64,000 nt of DNA from Sphingomonas sp. S2M10 (lineage in GTDB: Bacteria; Pseudomonadota; Alphaproteobacteria; Sphingomonadales; Sphingomonadaceae): contig NZ_JAAILI010000051.1 in the NCBI RefSeq assembly GCF_012650175.1, positions 1-64,000 of the forward strand, in the 5' to 3' direction. Positions 1 to 11,030 of this stretch are shown here, piece by piece. Position numbers and translations under genes: made by a program. The notes beneath the pieces are model-generated. The model made no database searches. It worked only from the letters and a program-made list of their open reading frames with translations, and was not told the DNA's origin. Every line of letters begins with the position of its first letter. Within the stretch, counting starts at the first letter, position 1.

Positions 1-212
1 CCACCGGCGCCGAGCGCGTCGGGCTGGTCGTCGACCAGATCATCGGCAGCCACCAGACCGTGATCAAGTCGATGTCGCCCTTGCACCAGGATGTCGCCGC
101 CTTTGCGGGTGCTACCATCCTCGGCGACGGCGGCGTCGCGCTGATCCTCGACGTCGTCCAGCTCGTGCTGGCCGGCCAGCAGCAGGAGGAGCGGCTGCGT
201 GCCGCCGGTTGA
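1..212 (+). CDS. cheA: Chemotaxis histidine kinase CheA, C-terminal end (partial)
   Basis: Only the last 69 codons are present; the gene begins before the window and is read from base 3. The residues visible (GLVVDQIIGSHQTVIKS, then GATILGDGGVALILD) are the classic end of the CheA P5 domain, the CheW-like module that docks the kinase to CheW and receptors. The kinase and phosphotransfer domains lie outside the window. It is followed at once by cheW, and the other che genes continue on the same strand, so it is the upstream member of the operon. Family assignment is secure from the motif and context. Confidence 0.9.
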   Translation, partial: TGAERVGLVVDQIIGSHQTVIKSMSPLHQDVAAFAGATILGDGGVALILDVVQLVLAGQQQEERLRAAG

Positions 213-729
213 GCCCATGCACGACACCTTACCCCAAGCCGCCGTCCCCTGGGATGACGCAGGCCGGCTCGAAGTCCTCACCTTCGATCTCGGCGAGGAG
301 ACCTTCGCGCTCGAGGCAGTGCTGGTCCGCGAGATCCTCGACCTCCTGCCCGAGACGCGCGTGCCCGGTGCCGCGCCGCTGGTGCGCAGCGTGGTCAATT
401 TCCGCGGCAAGATCATCCCGATCGCCGATCTGCGCCAGGCCTTTGCGATGGAGCCCGCCGAGGCGACGACGCTCGACAGCCGCATCGTCGTGATCGAGAT
501 CCCGCTCGCCGGCGAGCCGCTCCAGATCGGCATCCGCACCGACAAGGTCCATGAGGTCGCCACGCTTGACCAGGCCGCCGCCGAAGAGCCCCCCGCCGTC
601 GGCATGCGCTGGCGCCGCCAGTTCGTCCGCACCCTGGTGCGCCGCGAACACGGCATCGTCGTCCTCCCGGACCTCCACGCCATCTTCGCCGACCAGCTCG
701 GCGAGCGCGTTGCGGGGATCGCAGCATGA
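199..729 (+). CDS. cheW: CheW adaptor protein (first copy)
   Basis: A 176-residue single-domain CheW that couples chemoreceptors to CheA in the cytoplasm. Visible CheW features are the TFDLGEETFALEAVLVREIL strand pattern, VPGAAPLVRSVVNFRGKIIPIADLR, and a second half ending in VVLPDLHAIF. The GTG start at 199 overlaps the end of cheA by 14 bp and has an AGGAGGA ribosome site 8 bp upstream (184-190). An ATG at 217 is the alternative start but has no such site. The overlap implies translational coupling with cheA. Confidence 0.88.
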   Translation: MPPVEPMHDTLPQAAVPWDDAGRLEVLTFDLGEETFALEAVLVREILDLLPETRVPGAAPLVRSVVNFRGKIIPIADLRQAFAMEPAEATTLDSRIVVIEIPLAGEPLQIGIRTDKVHEVATLDQAAAEEPPAVGMRWRRQFVRTLVRREHGIVVLPDLHAIFADQLGERVAGIAA

Positions 730-886
730 CGCGGCATGTCCAGTGCAGGCGCTGCACATTTCCGGCAAGCACCACGATCCCTAGGCGGATCGCACGTCAA
801 CCATCTCTCAACATGCGCACCGAAACAGGCTGAGGACACGCGACCCTTCGTCCTTATTTCGTGCCGCCGTGACTAGAGGATTTCAT

Positions 887-2932
887 ATGACGATCAATAT
901 CTTCAGCAATGTTTCCCACGCAACCGTGATGGCCGAGCTGTCGCGTCTTGATAATGCCATGACGCACGGCGACATTTTCGAGCGTGCCGATCTTTCCTTC
1001 GCCAAGGGGCAGACACGCGACCTTCTCCTCGCAATCAACAACCTGCTCGACAAGTCCACGCGGCCGGTAGCGGCACTGGACCGGCAGATCGCCAGGATGG
1101 CCGAGGAGCATGACAAGGGCGATATCGACGCCGTGTTGCCCGCCCGCGACTTCAACGGTTCTTTCGCCGACATCGCCAATCGGGTCAACGATCTCGTGGC
1201 CAGCCACATCGGCGTGAAGAAAAAGGCGATGGCGTGCATCGAGGCGTTCGGCGAGGGCAATTTCGACGCGAAGCTGGATCGGCTGCCCGGCAAGAAGGCG
1301 TTCATCAACGACACCATCGAAACGCTGCGTGCCAATCTGAAGGGCGTCCTCGCCGAGATGCGGCAGATGTATTCGGAACATGAGAAGGGCGACATCGACG
1401 TGTTCCTCGCCGTCGACAAGTTCCCCGGCGACTTCGCCGTCATGGCGAAGGGCGTGAACGAGATGGTGGCCTCCCATATCGGCGTGAAGAAGAAGGCGAT
1501 GGCCTGCATCAAGGAATTTGGTCAGGGCAATTTCGACGCGCCGCTCGAGCAGTTCCCCGGCAAGAAAGCGTTCATCAACGATACGGTGGAGACCCTGCGC
1601 AAGAATCTCCGCGACATCACCGAGGAGGTGCAGCGCCTGATCCGCGTCTCGACCGCTGGCCAGCTCAACGAGCGCGGCGACACGAAGCGCTTCGTCGGCG
1701 ACTTTGCCGCGCTGATTTCGGGCATCAATGGCATGCTGGATGCGATCGTGATCCCGGTGTCGGAAGGCAATCGCGTGCTCGGTCTCGTCAGCTCCGGGGA
1801 TCTGCGCGAAAAGTTCGACATGGCCTGCGAGGGGGATCATCGCCGCATGCGCGATGCGATCAACCTTCTGATCGACAATCTCCGCGTGACCGCCGAGCTG
1901 GCCAACAAGATCGCCGACGGCAACCTGACGATCACGCACAAGCCGCTGTGCGACAGCGACATGCTGGGCACCGCGCTGGTCCGCATGATCGATCGGCTGC
2001 GTGTCATCATCGCCGATACCCGCAACTCTGCCGAGCAGGTCGCCGCGGGTAGCCAGGAGCTCTCGGCCAGCTCCGAGCAGCTCTCGCAAGGCGCGACCGA
2101 GCAGGCCGCCGCGACCGAGGAAGTCTCCGCGTCGATGGAGCAGATGGCGGCGAACATCCGCCAGAATACCGAGAACGCCGTGCAGACCGAGAAGATGGCG
2201 CGCCAGTCGGCGCTCGCCGCCGAGAGCAGCGGCGAAGCGGTGGAGCGCGCGGTGGGCGCGATGCGCACGATCGCCGAGAAGATCGGCATCGTCCAGGAAA
2301 TCGCCCGTCAGACCGATCTGCTCGCGCTCAACGCCGCCGTCGAGGCGGCACGTGCGGGCGAGCATGGCCGCGGCTTCGCGGTGGTCGCCTCCGAAGTCCG
2401 CAAGCTTGCCGAGCGCAGCCAGGGTGCGGCAACGGAGATCAGCTCGGTATCGAGCGAAACCGTCAAGGCCGCGGTCGAAGCCGGCGAGATGCTCCGCAAG
2501 CTGGTGCCGGACATCCGCCGCACCGCCGAGCTCATCTCGGAAATCAGCGCCGCCTGCCGCGAGCAGGATATCGGTGCCGTCCAGATCAACAAGGCCATCC
2601 AGCAGCTCGACCAGGTGACCCAGCAGAATGCCGGTGCCTCGGAGGAGATCTCGTCGACGTCGGAGGAGCTTGCCGGCCAGGCCGACGAACTGCAGGCCAG
2701 CATCGCCTATTTCCAGCTGATGCAGGGCAGCCAGCGCGAGGCGCCCAAGCCGGTGCGCGGACGTGGTGCGGATACCGGGCGCGGCAGAGCGGCGGCGAAG
2801 GTGACGCGACCGGCCATCCGCGGCGGCGCGACCGTGGCCGAGCAGCAGGCGCGGGCGCATGGCTTCGCGCTCGACCTCAGCAACGGCGGCCCGGATGCCG
2901 ACGATGCCGATTTCGGAGTGCAGGCAGCATGA
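887..2932 (+). CDS. Soluble methyl-accepting chemotaxis protein with tandem HAMP-like repeats
   Basis: A 681-residue chemoreceptor with no signal peptide or membrane segment, so it should sense from the cytoplasm. The N-terminal 300 residues contain two near-identical units of about 91 residues; each carries [15 protein letters not shown] (about residues 103 and 194) followed by [10 protein letters not shown], which fits a poly-HAMP relay. The signalling hairpin is intact around residues 465-510 ([19 protein letters not shown], then [18 protein letters not shown]). The ATG at 887 is preferred over an upstream GTG at 869 because AGAGGA lies at 875-880. It ends in an ATGA overlap with the next cheW. 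There is no obvious CheR-docking pentapeptide at the C terminus. Confidence 0.9.
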   Translation: MTINIFSNVSHATVMAELSRLDNAMTHGDIFERADLSFAKGQTRDLLLAINNLLDKSTRPVAALDRQIARMAEEHDKGDIDAVLPARDFNGSFADIANRVNDLVASHIGVKKKAMACIEAFGEGNFDAKLDRLPGKKAFINDTIETLRANLKGVLAEMRQMYSEHEKGDIDVFLAVDKFPGDFAVMAKGVNEMVASHIGVKKKAMACIKEFGQGNFDAPLEQFPGKKAFINDTVETLRKNLRDITEEVQRLIRVSTAGQLNERGDTKRFVGDFAALISGINGMLDAIVIPVSEGNRVLGLVSSGDLREKFDMACEGDHRRMRDAINLLIDNLRVTAELANKIADGNLTITHKPLCDSDMLGTALVRMIDRLRVIIADTRNSAEQVAAGSQELSASSEQLSQGATEQAAATEEVSASMEQMAANIRQNTENAVQTEKMARQSALAAESSGEAVERAVGAMRTIAEKIGIVQEIARQTDLLALNAAVEAARAGEHGRGFAVVASEVRKLAERSQGAATEISSVSSETVKAAVEAGEMLRKLVPDIRRTAELISEISAACREQDIGAVQINKAIQQLDQVTQQNAGASEEISSTSEELAGQADELQASIAYFQLMQGSQREAPKPVRGRGADTGRGRAAAKVTRPAIRGGATVAEQQARAHGFALDLSNGGPDADDADFGVQAA

Positions 2933-3414
2933 GCGACGCCGCCGAGCTCCAGATCGTTACCTTCGGGCTGGGGGCGGAGGTGTTCGCGGTGCCGGTTTCG
3001 CTCGTCCGCGAAATCCTCGACTATCGCGAGACCTTCCGCATTCCCAACGGCCCCGACTATCTGCTCGGCCTTACCGACATGCGCGGCCAGGGCGTCACCA
3101 CGATCGATTTCCGCCTCCGGCTCGGTCTGGCGGCGGCCGCATCCACGTCCAGCACGCGTATCCTGGTAGTGGACGTGCCGGTCGGCGATCGCGTGCTGAT
3201 GCTGGGCCTGGTGGTCGATCGCGTGCTGGAAGTATGCAGCGTTGCGGTGGACCAGCTGGAGGGTGCCCCCGATATCGGCGTCCGGTGGCCGTCCGACTAT
3301 ATCGGCGGCGTATTCCGGCGCGATGACGGCTTCGTCGTGCTGGTGGAGATGTGCAGGATCTTCTCGGCCGAGGAAGCAGGGCTGCTCGATCGCCCGACCG
3401 CCGCGGCCGCCTGA
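2929..3414 (+). CDS. cheW: CheW adaptor protein (second copy)
   Basis: A 161-residue CheW paralogue starting inside the receptor's stop codon (ATGA). The CheW pattern is clear: [22 protein letters not shown], then [25 protein letters not shown], and a C-terminal [14 protein letters not shown]. It has diverged strongly from the first CheW, so the two may serve different receptors or arrays. Being coupled directly to the soluble receptor suggests that it works with that receptor. Confidence 0.88.
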   Translation: MSDAAELQIVTFGLGAEVFAVPVSLVREILDYRETFRIPNGPDYLLGLTDMRGQGVTTIDFRLRLGLAAAASTSSTRILVVDVPVGDRVLMLGLVVDRVLEVCSVAVDQLEGAPDIGVRWPSDYIGGVFRRDDGFVVLVEMCRIFSAEEAGLLDRPTAAAA

Positions 3415-3451
3415 CGTGTCACCTTCACCCTGCCTCGCCCGGGAGCGTCGC

Positions 3452-5397
<1,946 letters not shown>

Positions 5398-5418
5398 CCG
5401 CGCACCAAGGATCCCAGC

Positions 5419-7164
5419 GTGTACGCCGCGGACTCGCCTGAACCCGACCCCCGCTCCGAACTCTCGCTTCCCGCGATCGAGGCGGCAATCGCAGGCGTGG
5501 CGGCCGGACTTGACGCGCGTTTCGTGACGGCGGGCGAAGCGCTCGCCCAGGCCTATGGCATCGTCGAAAGGCTGGTGACCGAGCTGGAAGGCGTCACCAA
5601 TGCGCTCGGCGCGGATGCGGCGGGTGCGGCGATCGCCAACATGCGTGCGACGGCCGATCGGCTGGAGCGCTTGCCCGCGGTGCAGGCGACGCGCCGCGAA
5701 GGACTGGAACGGATTGCTGCCGGCGCCCAGCCGCTGCGGCATCACATCGCCCAGGTGATGCGCACGCTCGACTTCCTGCGCATCTGCGGGCTCAACATCC
5801 GCGTCGCGGCTGGCGGCCGCAACGGTTTCGCGACATTTGCGGACACCATGTCCGCGCGGCTCGATGTGGGAGAGCGCGAGATCGCCGGGATCGGTACGGA
5901 GGTCGAGCGACTGATCGCGAGCATCCCCGCGCTGATTGCCGTGGACCACCAGCTGGCGCAGGAATGCAGGCGGGTGATCCCGCAGGTGCCGCGCAAGCTC
6001 GCCGCCGATGCCGCGGCCCTGCAGTTCCGCCAGGAGGAAGACGCCGCCCGGGCGGCGCGCATTGCCGGCATCGCCCGCGACATCCGGGCAAAGGTGGGGC
6101 GTGCGATCGGCGCGATGCAGATCGGCGACATCACCCGACAGCGGCTGGAGCATATCGCCGCCGGGCTGCGCGCCGTCATCGATCTTCGCCAGCACGGCGA
6201 TGCGTCTGATCCCACCGCGGTACTGCAGGCCAGTGGCCATGCGATCGCGCTGCTCGCTGCACAGGCGGCGGATACGATCGCCGGCTTTCATCGCGAGGCG
6301 CAGCTGCTCGCCGAGAGCCTGGCGGGCATCGCCCCCAGCACGGCAGCGTTGCTCGAGATCAAGGCGCAGGGCGATCAGGCGCGGCCGGGGGGCGACAAGG
6401 CCGCCTTCCTGGCCGCGCTGGAGCAGAGCGTGGTCGAAGTCGGCGCGGTGACGACCAAGCTGCGCGACGCCGATGCCCGCGCGCAGGGCCTGGCCGCCGC
6501 GACGTCGGACAGCGCCGAGCGGCTGGCGGCGCGGCTCCGCATCGTTCACCGCGTCAACGAGGACGTGCACCTGATGGCGTGGAACACGGATCTGCGCTGC
6601 CACCGGCTGGGTGATGAGGGCAAGGCGCTGGCCATGGTCGCCGCCGAGATCCGCACCTTTGCCACTACGCTGGCGCGCATTTCGCGGGCGATTCGCGACT
6701 CCGTGGAGACGCTGGTCGGGGCGGTGGCGGCGCTGCGGGACCCGGATGCCGAGCCGGGTGTCGATCCAGGCGCGGCGCTTGCGGCGTCGCTTGCCTGCAT
6801 TCATGCCGGCGCGGAGCGCATGCGCGACGGAATGGCGCAGCTCGATGCACATGCCGACGAGGTGACGCGAATCCTCGACCGGACCAGCCGCACGATCGAT
6901 TGCGAGGCCGAGTTCGGTGACATGCTGCGGACGGCGGCCGACCAGCTCTTGCTGCTCGGCATGCGCTGCGATGCGCCCGATGCCGAGACGACGGCGCTGC
7001 TGCTGCCGCTGCTCGACCAGTTCGCGCGAAGCTACACCATGGCGGAAGAGCGGACCGTGCACCTGCCGTTCGCGCTCCTGGAGGAGAATGACGACGACGA
7101 AGCGGGGGGCGGGACAGCGGCAGGGCCCGACACTCCCGACGAGGACGACGACGGCCTGTTCTGA
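5419..7164 (+). CDS. Chemotaxis-linked coiled-coil protein with degenerate receptor signalling tip
   Basis: A 581-residue soluble, alanine-rich, largely helical protein ending the che operon. Around residues 383-421 it has HLMAWNTDLRCHRLGDEGKA followed by LAMVAAEIRTFATTLARIS. This lines up with the receptor hairpin ([15 protein letters not shown]...[15 protein letters not shown]) but has lost the conserved E/R contacts used to bind CheA and CheW. The C terminus is very acidic. GTG at 5419 has AAGGA 7 bp upstream. Role unknown: it could be a decoy, a structural array component or an adaptor. The family name is inferred from the tip region and the operon. Confidence 0.6.
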   Translation: MYAADSPEPDPRSELSLPAIEAAIAGVAAGLDARFVTAGEALAQAYGIVERLVTELEGVTNALGADAAGAAIANMRATADRLERLPAVQATRREGLERIAAGAQPLRHHIAQVMRTLDFLRICGLNIRVAAGGRNGFATFADTMSARLDVGEREIAGIGTEVERLIASIPALIAVDHQLAQECRRVIPQVPRKLAADAAALQFRQEEDAARAARIAGIARDIRAKVGRAIGAMQIGDITRQRLEHIAAGLRAVIDLRQHGDASDPTAVLQASGHAIALLAAQAADTIAGFHREAQLLAESLAGIAPSTAALLEIKAQGDQARPGGDKAAFLAALEQSVVEVGAVTTKLRDADARAQGLAAATSDSAERLAARLRIVHRVNEDVHLMAWNTDLRCHRLGDEGKALAMVAAEIRTFATTLARISRAIRDSVETLVGAVAALRDPDAEPGVDPGAALAASLACIHAGAERMRDGMAQLDAHADEVTRILDRTSRTIDCEAEFGDMLRTAADQLLLLGMRCDAPDAETTALLLPLLDQFARSYTMAEERTVHLPFALLEENDDDEAGGGTAAGPDTPDEDDDGLF

Positions 7165-7200
7165 TGTGCGGCGCCGCGATGGAAACACAGGCGGCGGCGA

Positions 7201-8163
7201 TCAAGCCGGGGCGCGTGTCGCAGTTCCGGCCGCCTGCGGCTGGTCGCGCCAGATCCAGCGCAGCACTTCGGGCAAGAGTACGCCGCCCTCGGCATCCGAA
7301 TGGCCGCCGTCGGTCCAGGCATGGCGCACGTCGTAGCGGGGGCCGCCGCGTCGCTCGGCATCGGCCTGCGCATTGGCCCATTCCAGGCTCTTCAGCATCT
7401 GCTGGTTGGCCAGAAACCAGTTGCCATGCGCGTTGTCGAGGTCCTCGCGCCCATCCTGCAGGAACACGCGCAGCGGCCGGATCGGGCTCTTGCGGATCAG
7501 TCCCGGATAGAGGTCGCCGCCATAGGCCAGCGGGCGACCGTCTGGCGCGAGCCGCAACCCGATCGACGTGTAGCTGCCGATGAAGCTGAGGACGTTGCCG
7601 AACGCCTCCGGGTGCCGCCACGCCAGCGTCCACGACGCGATCGCGCCGCTCGACGTGCCGCCTGCCGCGCGACGCCTGGGATCTGCCGCGAAGCGCCAGC
7701 GCCGCGCCACTGCCGGGAGCAGCTCGTCCAGCGTCATCCGCGAATAGGCGTCGGACAGCGAATCATATTCCTCCTCGCGATGGTTCGGGTTCTGCATGCC
7801 CAGCGTGTCCGGATAGCGGGCCGAGCGATTGCCGGGAGTCACGAAGATGCCGAGCGTGACGGGGATCGTCCCCTCGGCGATCAGCGTGTCTAGTACCTGC
7901 GGTACCTTGAGCGAACCGGCCGGGTTCGTCGCGCGCTGGCCGTCCTGGAACAGCAGCAAATTGGGCGGGCGGGCCGGGTCATAGCCCGCCGGCACATAGA
8001 CCCAGTAGCGCCGTACCGTACCGCGATAGACGCGCGAACGGAGCTCGAACGGCCCCTCCAGACGTCCGTGCAGAAAGGGCGCGGTCTGGACTTGCTGGGG
8101 CGGCGCTGCCCAGGCCGATACCGTTGCCGCCAGCACGGCGCCGGCGAGCAGGATGATCCGCAT
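7201..8163 (-). CDS. Secreted esterase of the Fes/esterase D-like (alpha/beta hydrolase) family
   Basis: A 320-residue hydrolase with an N-terminal signal peptide (MRIILLAGAVLAATVSAWA) and a start preceded by GGAGGAG. The family resembles PF00756 enzymes such as enterochelin esterase or IroE. Visible features are YWVYVPAGYDP near the start of the core, the nucleophile elbow GTSSGAIAS, and a C-terminal His in WTDGGHSDAEGG. It probably acts on an ester in the periplasm. The substrate cannot be told; no siderophore genes lie nearby. It stands alone, converging with the che operon. Confidence 0.75.
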   Translation of the reverse strand: MRIILLAGAVLAATVSAWAAPPQQVQTAPFLHGRLEGPFELRSRVYRGTVRRYWVYVPAGYDPARPPNLLLFQDGQRATNPAGSLKVPQVLDTLIAEGTIPVTLGIFVTPGNRSARYPDTLGMQNPNHREEEYDSLSDAYSRMTLDELLPAVARRWRFAADPRRRAAGGTSSGAIASWTLAWRHPEAFGNVLSFIGSYTSIGLRLAPDGRPLAYGGDLYPGLIRKSPIRPLRVFLQDGREDLDNAHGNWFLANQQMLKSLEWANAQADAERRGGPRYDVRHAWTDGGHSDAEGGVLLPEVLRWIWRDQPQAAGTATRAPA

Positions 8164-8256
8164 AGCTCCTCCTTCCACGATGTTCGCGGATTTCTACCAG
8201 ATGCGGCGGGCAGTCGCCTCCAGCAATCATGGATGCGGGTGCGGCTAGGGGGAGGG

Positions 8257-8595
8257 TCAGCCGCGTCCGGCGAACCACTCGGCGTAGGGCGTGTTGTGGA
8301 CCAGGTGGCGGTTATAGTCCGGCGCCCCGTCGCGCCACCAGACAGGCCCGCGCTCGCCAAGCGCGTGCTTGGTGCGATCGACATCGGCGCGGGCGGAGGC
8401 TTCGGCGGCCGGGTCGCCGGATCGCCGGGCGACGCCGACGGCCCGCCGTGCCGACATCAGCGCCGCCACCAGAGTCGCGCGGCGGTCCTCGGGGAGCGCG
8501 GGATCGGCCATGCGCCATAGGCGTCCGCGCACGATGAAATAGCGTCCGTCGGGCGTGACGGGATGCGCCGCGCGGCCGACGCCGGGGTGGGTCAT
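8257..8595 (-). CDS. Conserved small protein of unknown function
   Basis: 112 residues, no signal peptide or membrane segment, with GRYFIVRGRLWRMADPALPEDRR near the N terminus and WWRDGAPDYNRHLV near the C terminus. The start codon overlaps the stop of the exonuclease-like gene (ATGA), so the two are translationally coupled. The frame stays open far upstream, but that part lies antisense to other genes and is rejected. No function is recognised; co-expression with a nuclease-like protein is the only clue. Confidence 0.6.
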   Translation of the reverse strand: MTHPGVGRAAHPVTPDGRYFIVRGRLWRMADPALPEDRRATLVAALMSARRAVGVARRSGDPAAEASARADVDRTKHALGERGPVWWRDGAPDYNRHLVHNTPYAEWFAGRG

Positions 8596-9143
8596 GACGC
8601 GCGCTCGGCGCGTGCGCGCGCCGCATCGCGTACGGCAAGCCAGCGATCGCGCTCTTCCCGCGCATCGGCGAGCGCGCGGTGGGCCGGCTGTGCCCGATCT
8701 GCCATTGCGGCGTGGACCAGAAGGTCCTCCACGGTCGCCGCAAGCAGCGCGGACGGAATCCGGCCGGCGAGCGCGGCGTGCGCTGCTTCGCGCTGCGCCG
8801 CCTCGCTGTCGCGTAGCCGCAGGCTGTGGCGCGGCAACCCGGCGGCGCGCAGCAGCGTGCTCAACCATTTGCCGTCCCAGGAGGGCGCGCTCGCCAGCAG
8901 GTCGTGCCCGGTCAGCGCGTCGAGCATCCGTAGCGCCACCTCGCTGTGCGGGGCGCCCCGCTCCAGCAGCGTCGCGCGCGGGATGTGATGGATGGCCTCG
9001 GCGGCGGGATCCCAGTCCTGCCAGTCGGGGGCGGGGCGGATCAGATGCTCCTCGCACCGCCCGTCCTCGAACACCCAGGCCACTTCGATCGGGTAGCTGC
9101 GCTTGCCCAGCGACGAGGCCTCGAAGTCCAAAAATACCAGCAT
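8592..9143 (-). CDS. DEDD (DnaQ-like) 3'-5' exonuclease family protein
   Basis: A 183-residue single-domain protein. The N terminus VFLDFEASSLGKRSYPIEVAW is the first exonuclease motif (DxE), followed by later acidic residues. AHRALADAREERDRW near residue 160 fits the HxxxxD third motif. This family includes RNase T-like exonucleases and proofreading-type domains; the short length argues for a stand-alone enzyme on RNA or small substrates. It is the first gene of a two-gene unit with the 112-residue protein. Confidence 0.72.
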   Translation of the reverse strand: MLVFLDFEASSLGKRSYPIEVAWVFEDGRCEEHLIRPAPDWQDWDPAAEAIHHIPRATLLERGAPHSEVALRMLDALTGHDLLASAPSWDGKWLSTLLRAAGLPRHSLRLRDSEAAQREAAHAALAGRIPSALLAATVEDLLVHAAMADRAQPAHRALADAREERDRWLAVRDAARARAERAS

Positions 9144-9187
9144 CCGGCGATAACGACAGGAAACCGACTTCGCTGCAAGGGCGTCGC

Positions 9188-9856
9188 TCAGCCGAGGCGA
9201 ATCGACAGCTCCACCTCGTCGTTGAACGGCATCGACATATAACCGTTCTCGACGCTGCCGACCCGCTCCAGATAGTCGGGGCAGTAATCGACATTGTCGG
9301 CGATCAGGATGGCGCCCGGACGCAGCCGCGGCTCCAGCAAGGCCAAAATGTCGGCATAAAGTGCCTTGGCGCCGTCGAGCAGGACGAGATCGATCCTGTC
9401 GGGGAGATCGAGGGCCAGCGTCTCCAGTGCATCGCCCTCACGAAAATCGACCAGGTCCGCCAGACCGGCTTCGGCCAGCGTCGCCTTGGCGCGGGCGATC
9501 TTCGTCGGCTCGAACTCGGTGGCGATCAGCCGGCCGCCGCCATTGTCGCGCAGCGCCGCCGTGAGATGCACCGTCGAGATGCCGAAGGAGGTGCCGAACT
9601 CGACGATCTGCCGTGCGCCGGTTGCACGAGCCAGCATGTACAGCAGCGTGCCCACCGCCGGGGAAACGGGCAGCGCGAAATCGCCGAGGCGGCTGTAGAG
9701 CGCGGTATAGTCGGTCTTGCTGCGCATCAGCCGGTGCTGTTCCTCGGCCGTGATGCCGGCAAAGGCGGGCGCGGCCGCCGGCGGGTTGGCATCGGACTCG
9801 GCAAACAGGCGCGCGAGCAGGGGCGCCACTGGGGCGCTGGAAAGCGTGGTGGTCAT
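9188..9856 (-). CDS. SAM-dependent O-methyltransferase (class I, caffeoyl-CoA type)
   Basis: 222 residues. VEFGTSFGISTVHLTAAL is motif I for S-adenosylmethionine binding, IATEFEPTKIARAKATLAEAG is motif II, and DLVLLDGAKALYADILALLEPRLRPG with IADNVDY covers the metal and product region of the O-methyltransferase 3 family. The ATG at 9856 has GGAG upstream; the frame extends 14 codons further but without a ribosome site. It is divergent from a TetR-family gene, the usual arrangement for a regulator and its target. The substrate is unknown, probably a catechol-like small molecule. Confidence 0.8.
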   Translation of the reverse strand: MTTTLSSAPVAPLLARLFAESDANPPAAAPAFAGITAEEQHRLMRSKTDYTALYSRLGDFALPVSPAVGTLLYMLARATGARQIVEFGTSFGISTVHLTAALRDNGGGRLIATEFEPTKIARAKATLAEAGLADLVDFREGDALETLALDLPDRIDLVLLDGAKALYADILALLEPRLRPGAILIADNVDYCPDYLERVGSVENGYMSMPFNDEVELSIRLG

Positions 9857-9946
9857 GGGATGTACTCCGGTGCCGGCGGAACTTGCCGGCAGGCGCAAAA
9901 TACGACTAATTCGTCAGCTTCGACTATTCGCATTGGCAGGTTTTCC
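9857..9946. promoter_or_regulatory. Divergent promoter region with candidate TetR operator
   Basis: This 90-bp gap between the methyltransferase and the TetR gene holds a palindrome TTGCCGGCAGG and, next to it, ACGA-N5-TCGT (9902-9914). A closely related element CGACTATTCG follows about ten bases on, giving a direct repeat of CGACTA(A)TTCG. Such sites are where a divergently encoded TetR protein would bind. This is inference from symmetry only. Confidence 0.35.
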
Positions 9947-10585
9947 ATGGCGGCCTCCCGAAGCCCGCAGATTCGCGCGCGCAAGCGCCCGCAGCAGCAC
10001 CGCTCGAACGAGCTGGTAGAGGCGGTGCTGGAGGCTGCTGTTCAGGTTTTGATGGCGGAGGGCGCGCGGCGTTTCACCACCGCGCGAGTCGCCGAGCGGG
10101 CGGGGGTGAGCGTCGGCTCGCTGTATCAATATTTCCCCAACAAGGCCGCGATCCTGTTCCGGCTTCAGGTCGACGAATGGCGGCGGACTACCGCGCTGCT
10201 GAGCGGCATCCTGGAGCAGCGCGACCTGCCGCCGATGGTGCGCCTGCGTCGGCTGGTGCACGCCTTTGTCCGCTCCGAATGCGAGGAAGCGGCGATCCGC
10301 CTGGCGCTTGCGGACGCTGCGCCGCTCTATCGCGATGCACCGGAGTCGGCGGCGCTGAAGGAAGAGGCAGGTCGGGTGTATCGCGAGTTCGTCGAGGAGG
10401 CGCTGCCCGATGCGCCGGAGGAGGTCCGCCACCGTGCCGGCGATCTGATCAAGATGACGCTGGGGCAGGTGGGTGCCAGCTTTTCCGCCACGCCGCAAAC
10501 CGAGGCCACGATCGTCGCCTGGTCCGACGCAATGGCGGACATGTTCGTCGCATATCTGGGGGCGTTGCGCGGCGAAACCCGCTAA
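9947..10585 (+). CDS. TetR family transcriptional regulator
   Basis: 212 residues. The N-terminal helix-turn-helix is unmistakable: VLEAAVQVLMAEGARRFTTARVAERAGVSVGSLYQYFPNK, about residues 26-65. A helical ligand domain follows, with a C-terminal region like the AcrR-type C domains. The basic start (SPQIRARKRPQQHR) is common in these regulators. The frame is open for 464 codons upstream, but that is antisense to the genes on the other strand; the ATG at 9947 gives the standard length. It probably represses itself and the divergent methyltransferase. Confidence 0.87.
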   Translation: MAASRSPQIRARKRPQQHRSNELVEAVLEAAVQVLMAEGARRFTTARVAERAGVSVGSLYQYFPNKAAILFRLQVDEWRRTTALLSGILEQRDLPPMVRLRRLVHAFVRSECEEAAIRLALADAAPLYRDAPESAALKEEAGRVYREFVEEALPDAPEEVRHRAGDLIKMTLGQVGASFSATPQTEATIVAWSDAMADMFVAYLGALRGETR

Positions 10586-10598
10586 GCATGGCGCACTG

Positions 10599-11030
10599 AT
10601 GCCCGATGTCCATGATCTCGAACGATTCGTTACCGCCCAGGAGGGCAGCTACGACACCGCCCTCGCCGAGATCCGGCGGGGCGCCAAACGCAGCCACTGG
10701 ATGTGGTACATCTTTCCGCAGATCGCCGGGCTCGGTCGCAGCGCGATGGCGCAGCGCTATGCCATCGCCTCGCTCGCCGAGGCGCGCGCCTATCTTGCGC
10801 ACCCGCTGCTCGGGTCCCGGCTGCGTGACGGCGTGTCGGCGCTGCAGGACCTGCCGAGCGGCACCGCCGAGGCGGTGTTCGGGGACATCGACGCGATCAA
10901 GCTGCGCTCGTCGCTGACCCTGTTCGAAGCCGCCGGCGGCGGGCCATTATTTGCCGCCGCGCTCGACCGCTGGTTCGGCGGCACGCGCGATCCGGCGACG
11001 CTGGCGATCCTCGAACAAGATCCCGGCTAG
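10599..11030 (+). CDS. DUF1810 family protein
   Basis: 143 residues with the family pattern DLERFVTAQEGSYDTALAEIRRGAKRSHWMWYIFPQIAGLG near the N terminus, then AMAQRYAIASLAEARAYLAHPLLG. DUF1810 proteins (YfiT/YbiA-neighbour type) are small cytoplasmic proteins of uncertain biochemical role. It starts 13 bp after the TetR stop, so it may be co-transcribed with it. Its stop overlaps the convergent HAD gene by 4 bp. Confidence 0.85.
   Translation: MPDVHDLERFVTAQEGSYDTALAEIRRGAKRSHWMWYIFPQIAGLGRSAMAQRYAIASLAEARAYLAHPLLGSRLRDGVSALQDLPSGTAEAVFGDIDAIKLRSSLTLFEAAGGGPLFAAALDRWFGGTRDPATLAILEQDPG

Noticed and set aside
854-2860. - strand frame opposite the chemoreceptor
   Set aside because: It has no domain, and the + strand receptor is unmistakable.
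8257-9294. Long - strand frame of 345 codons
   Set aside because: Only its last 112 codons look like a protein; the rest is antisense or out of frame to the exonuclease-like gene.
8555-10585. Long + strand frame reaching the TetR gene
   Set aside because: The upstream 464 codons are low-complexity and antisense to three genes; the TetR domain starts at 9,947.
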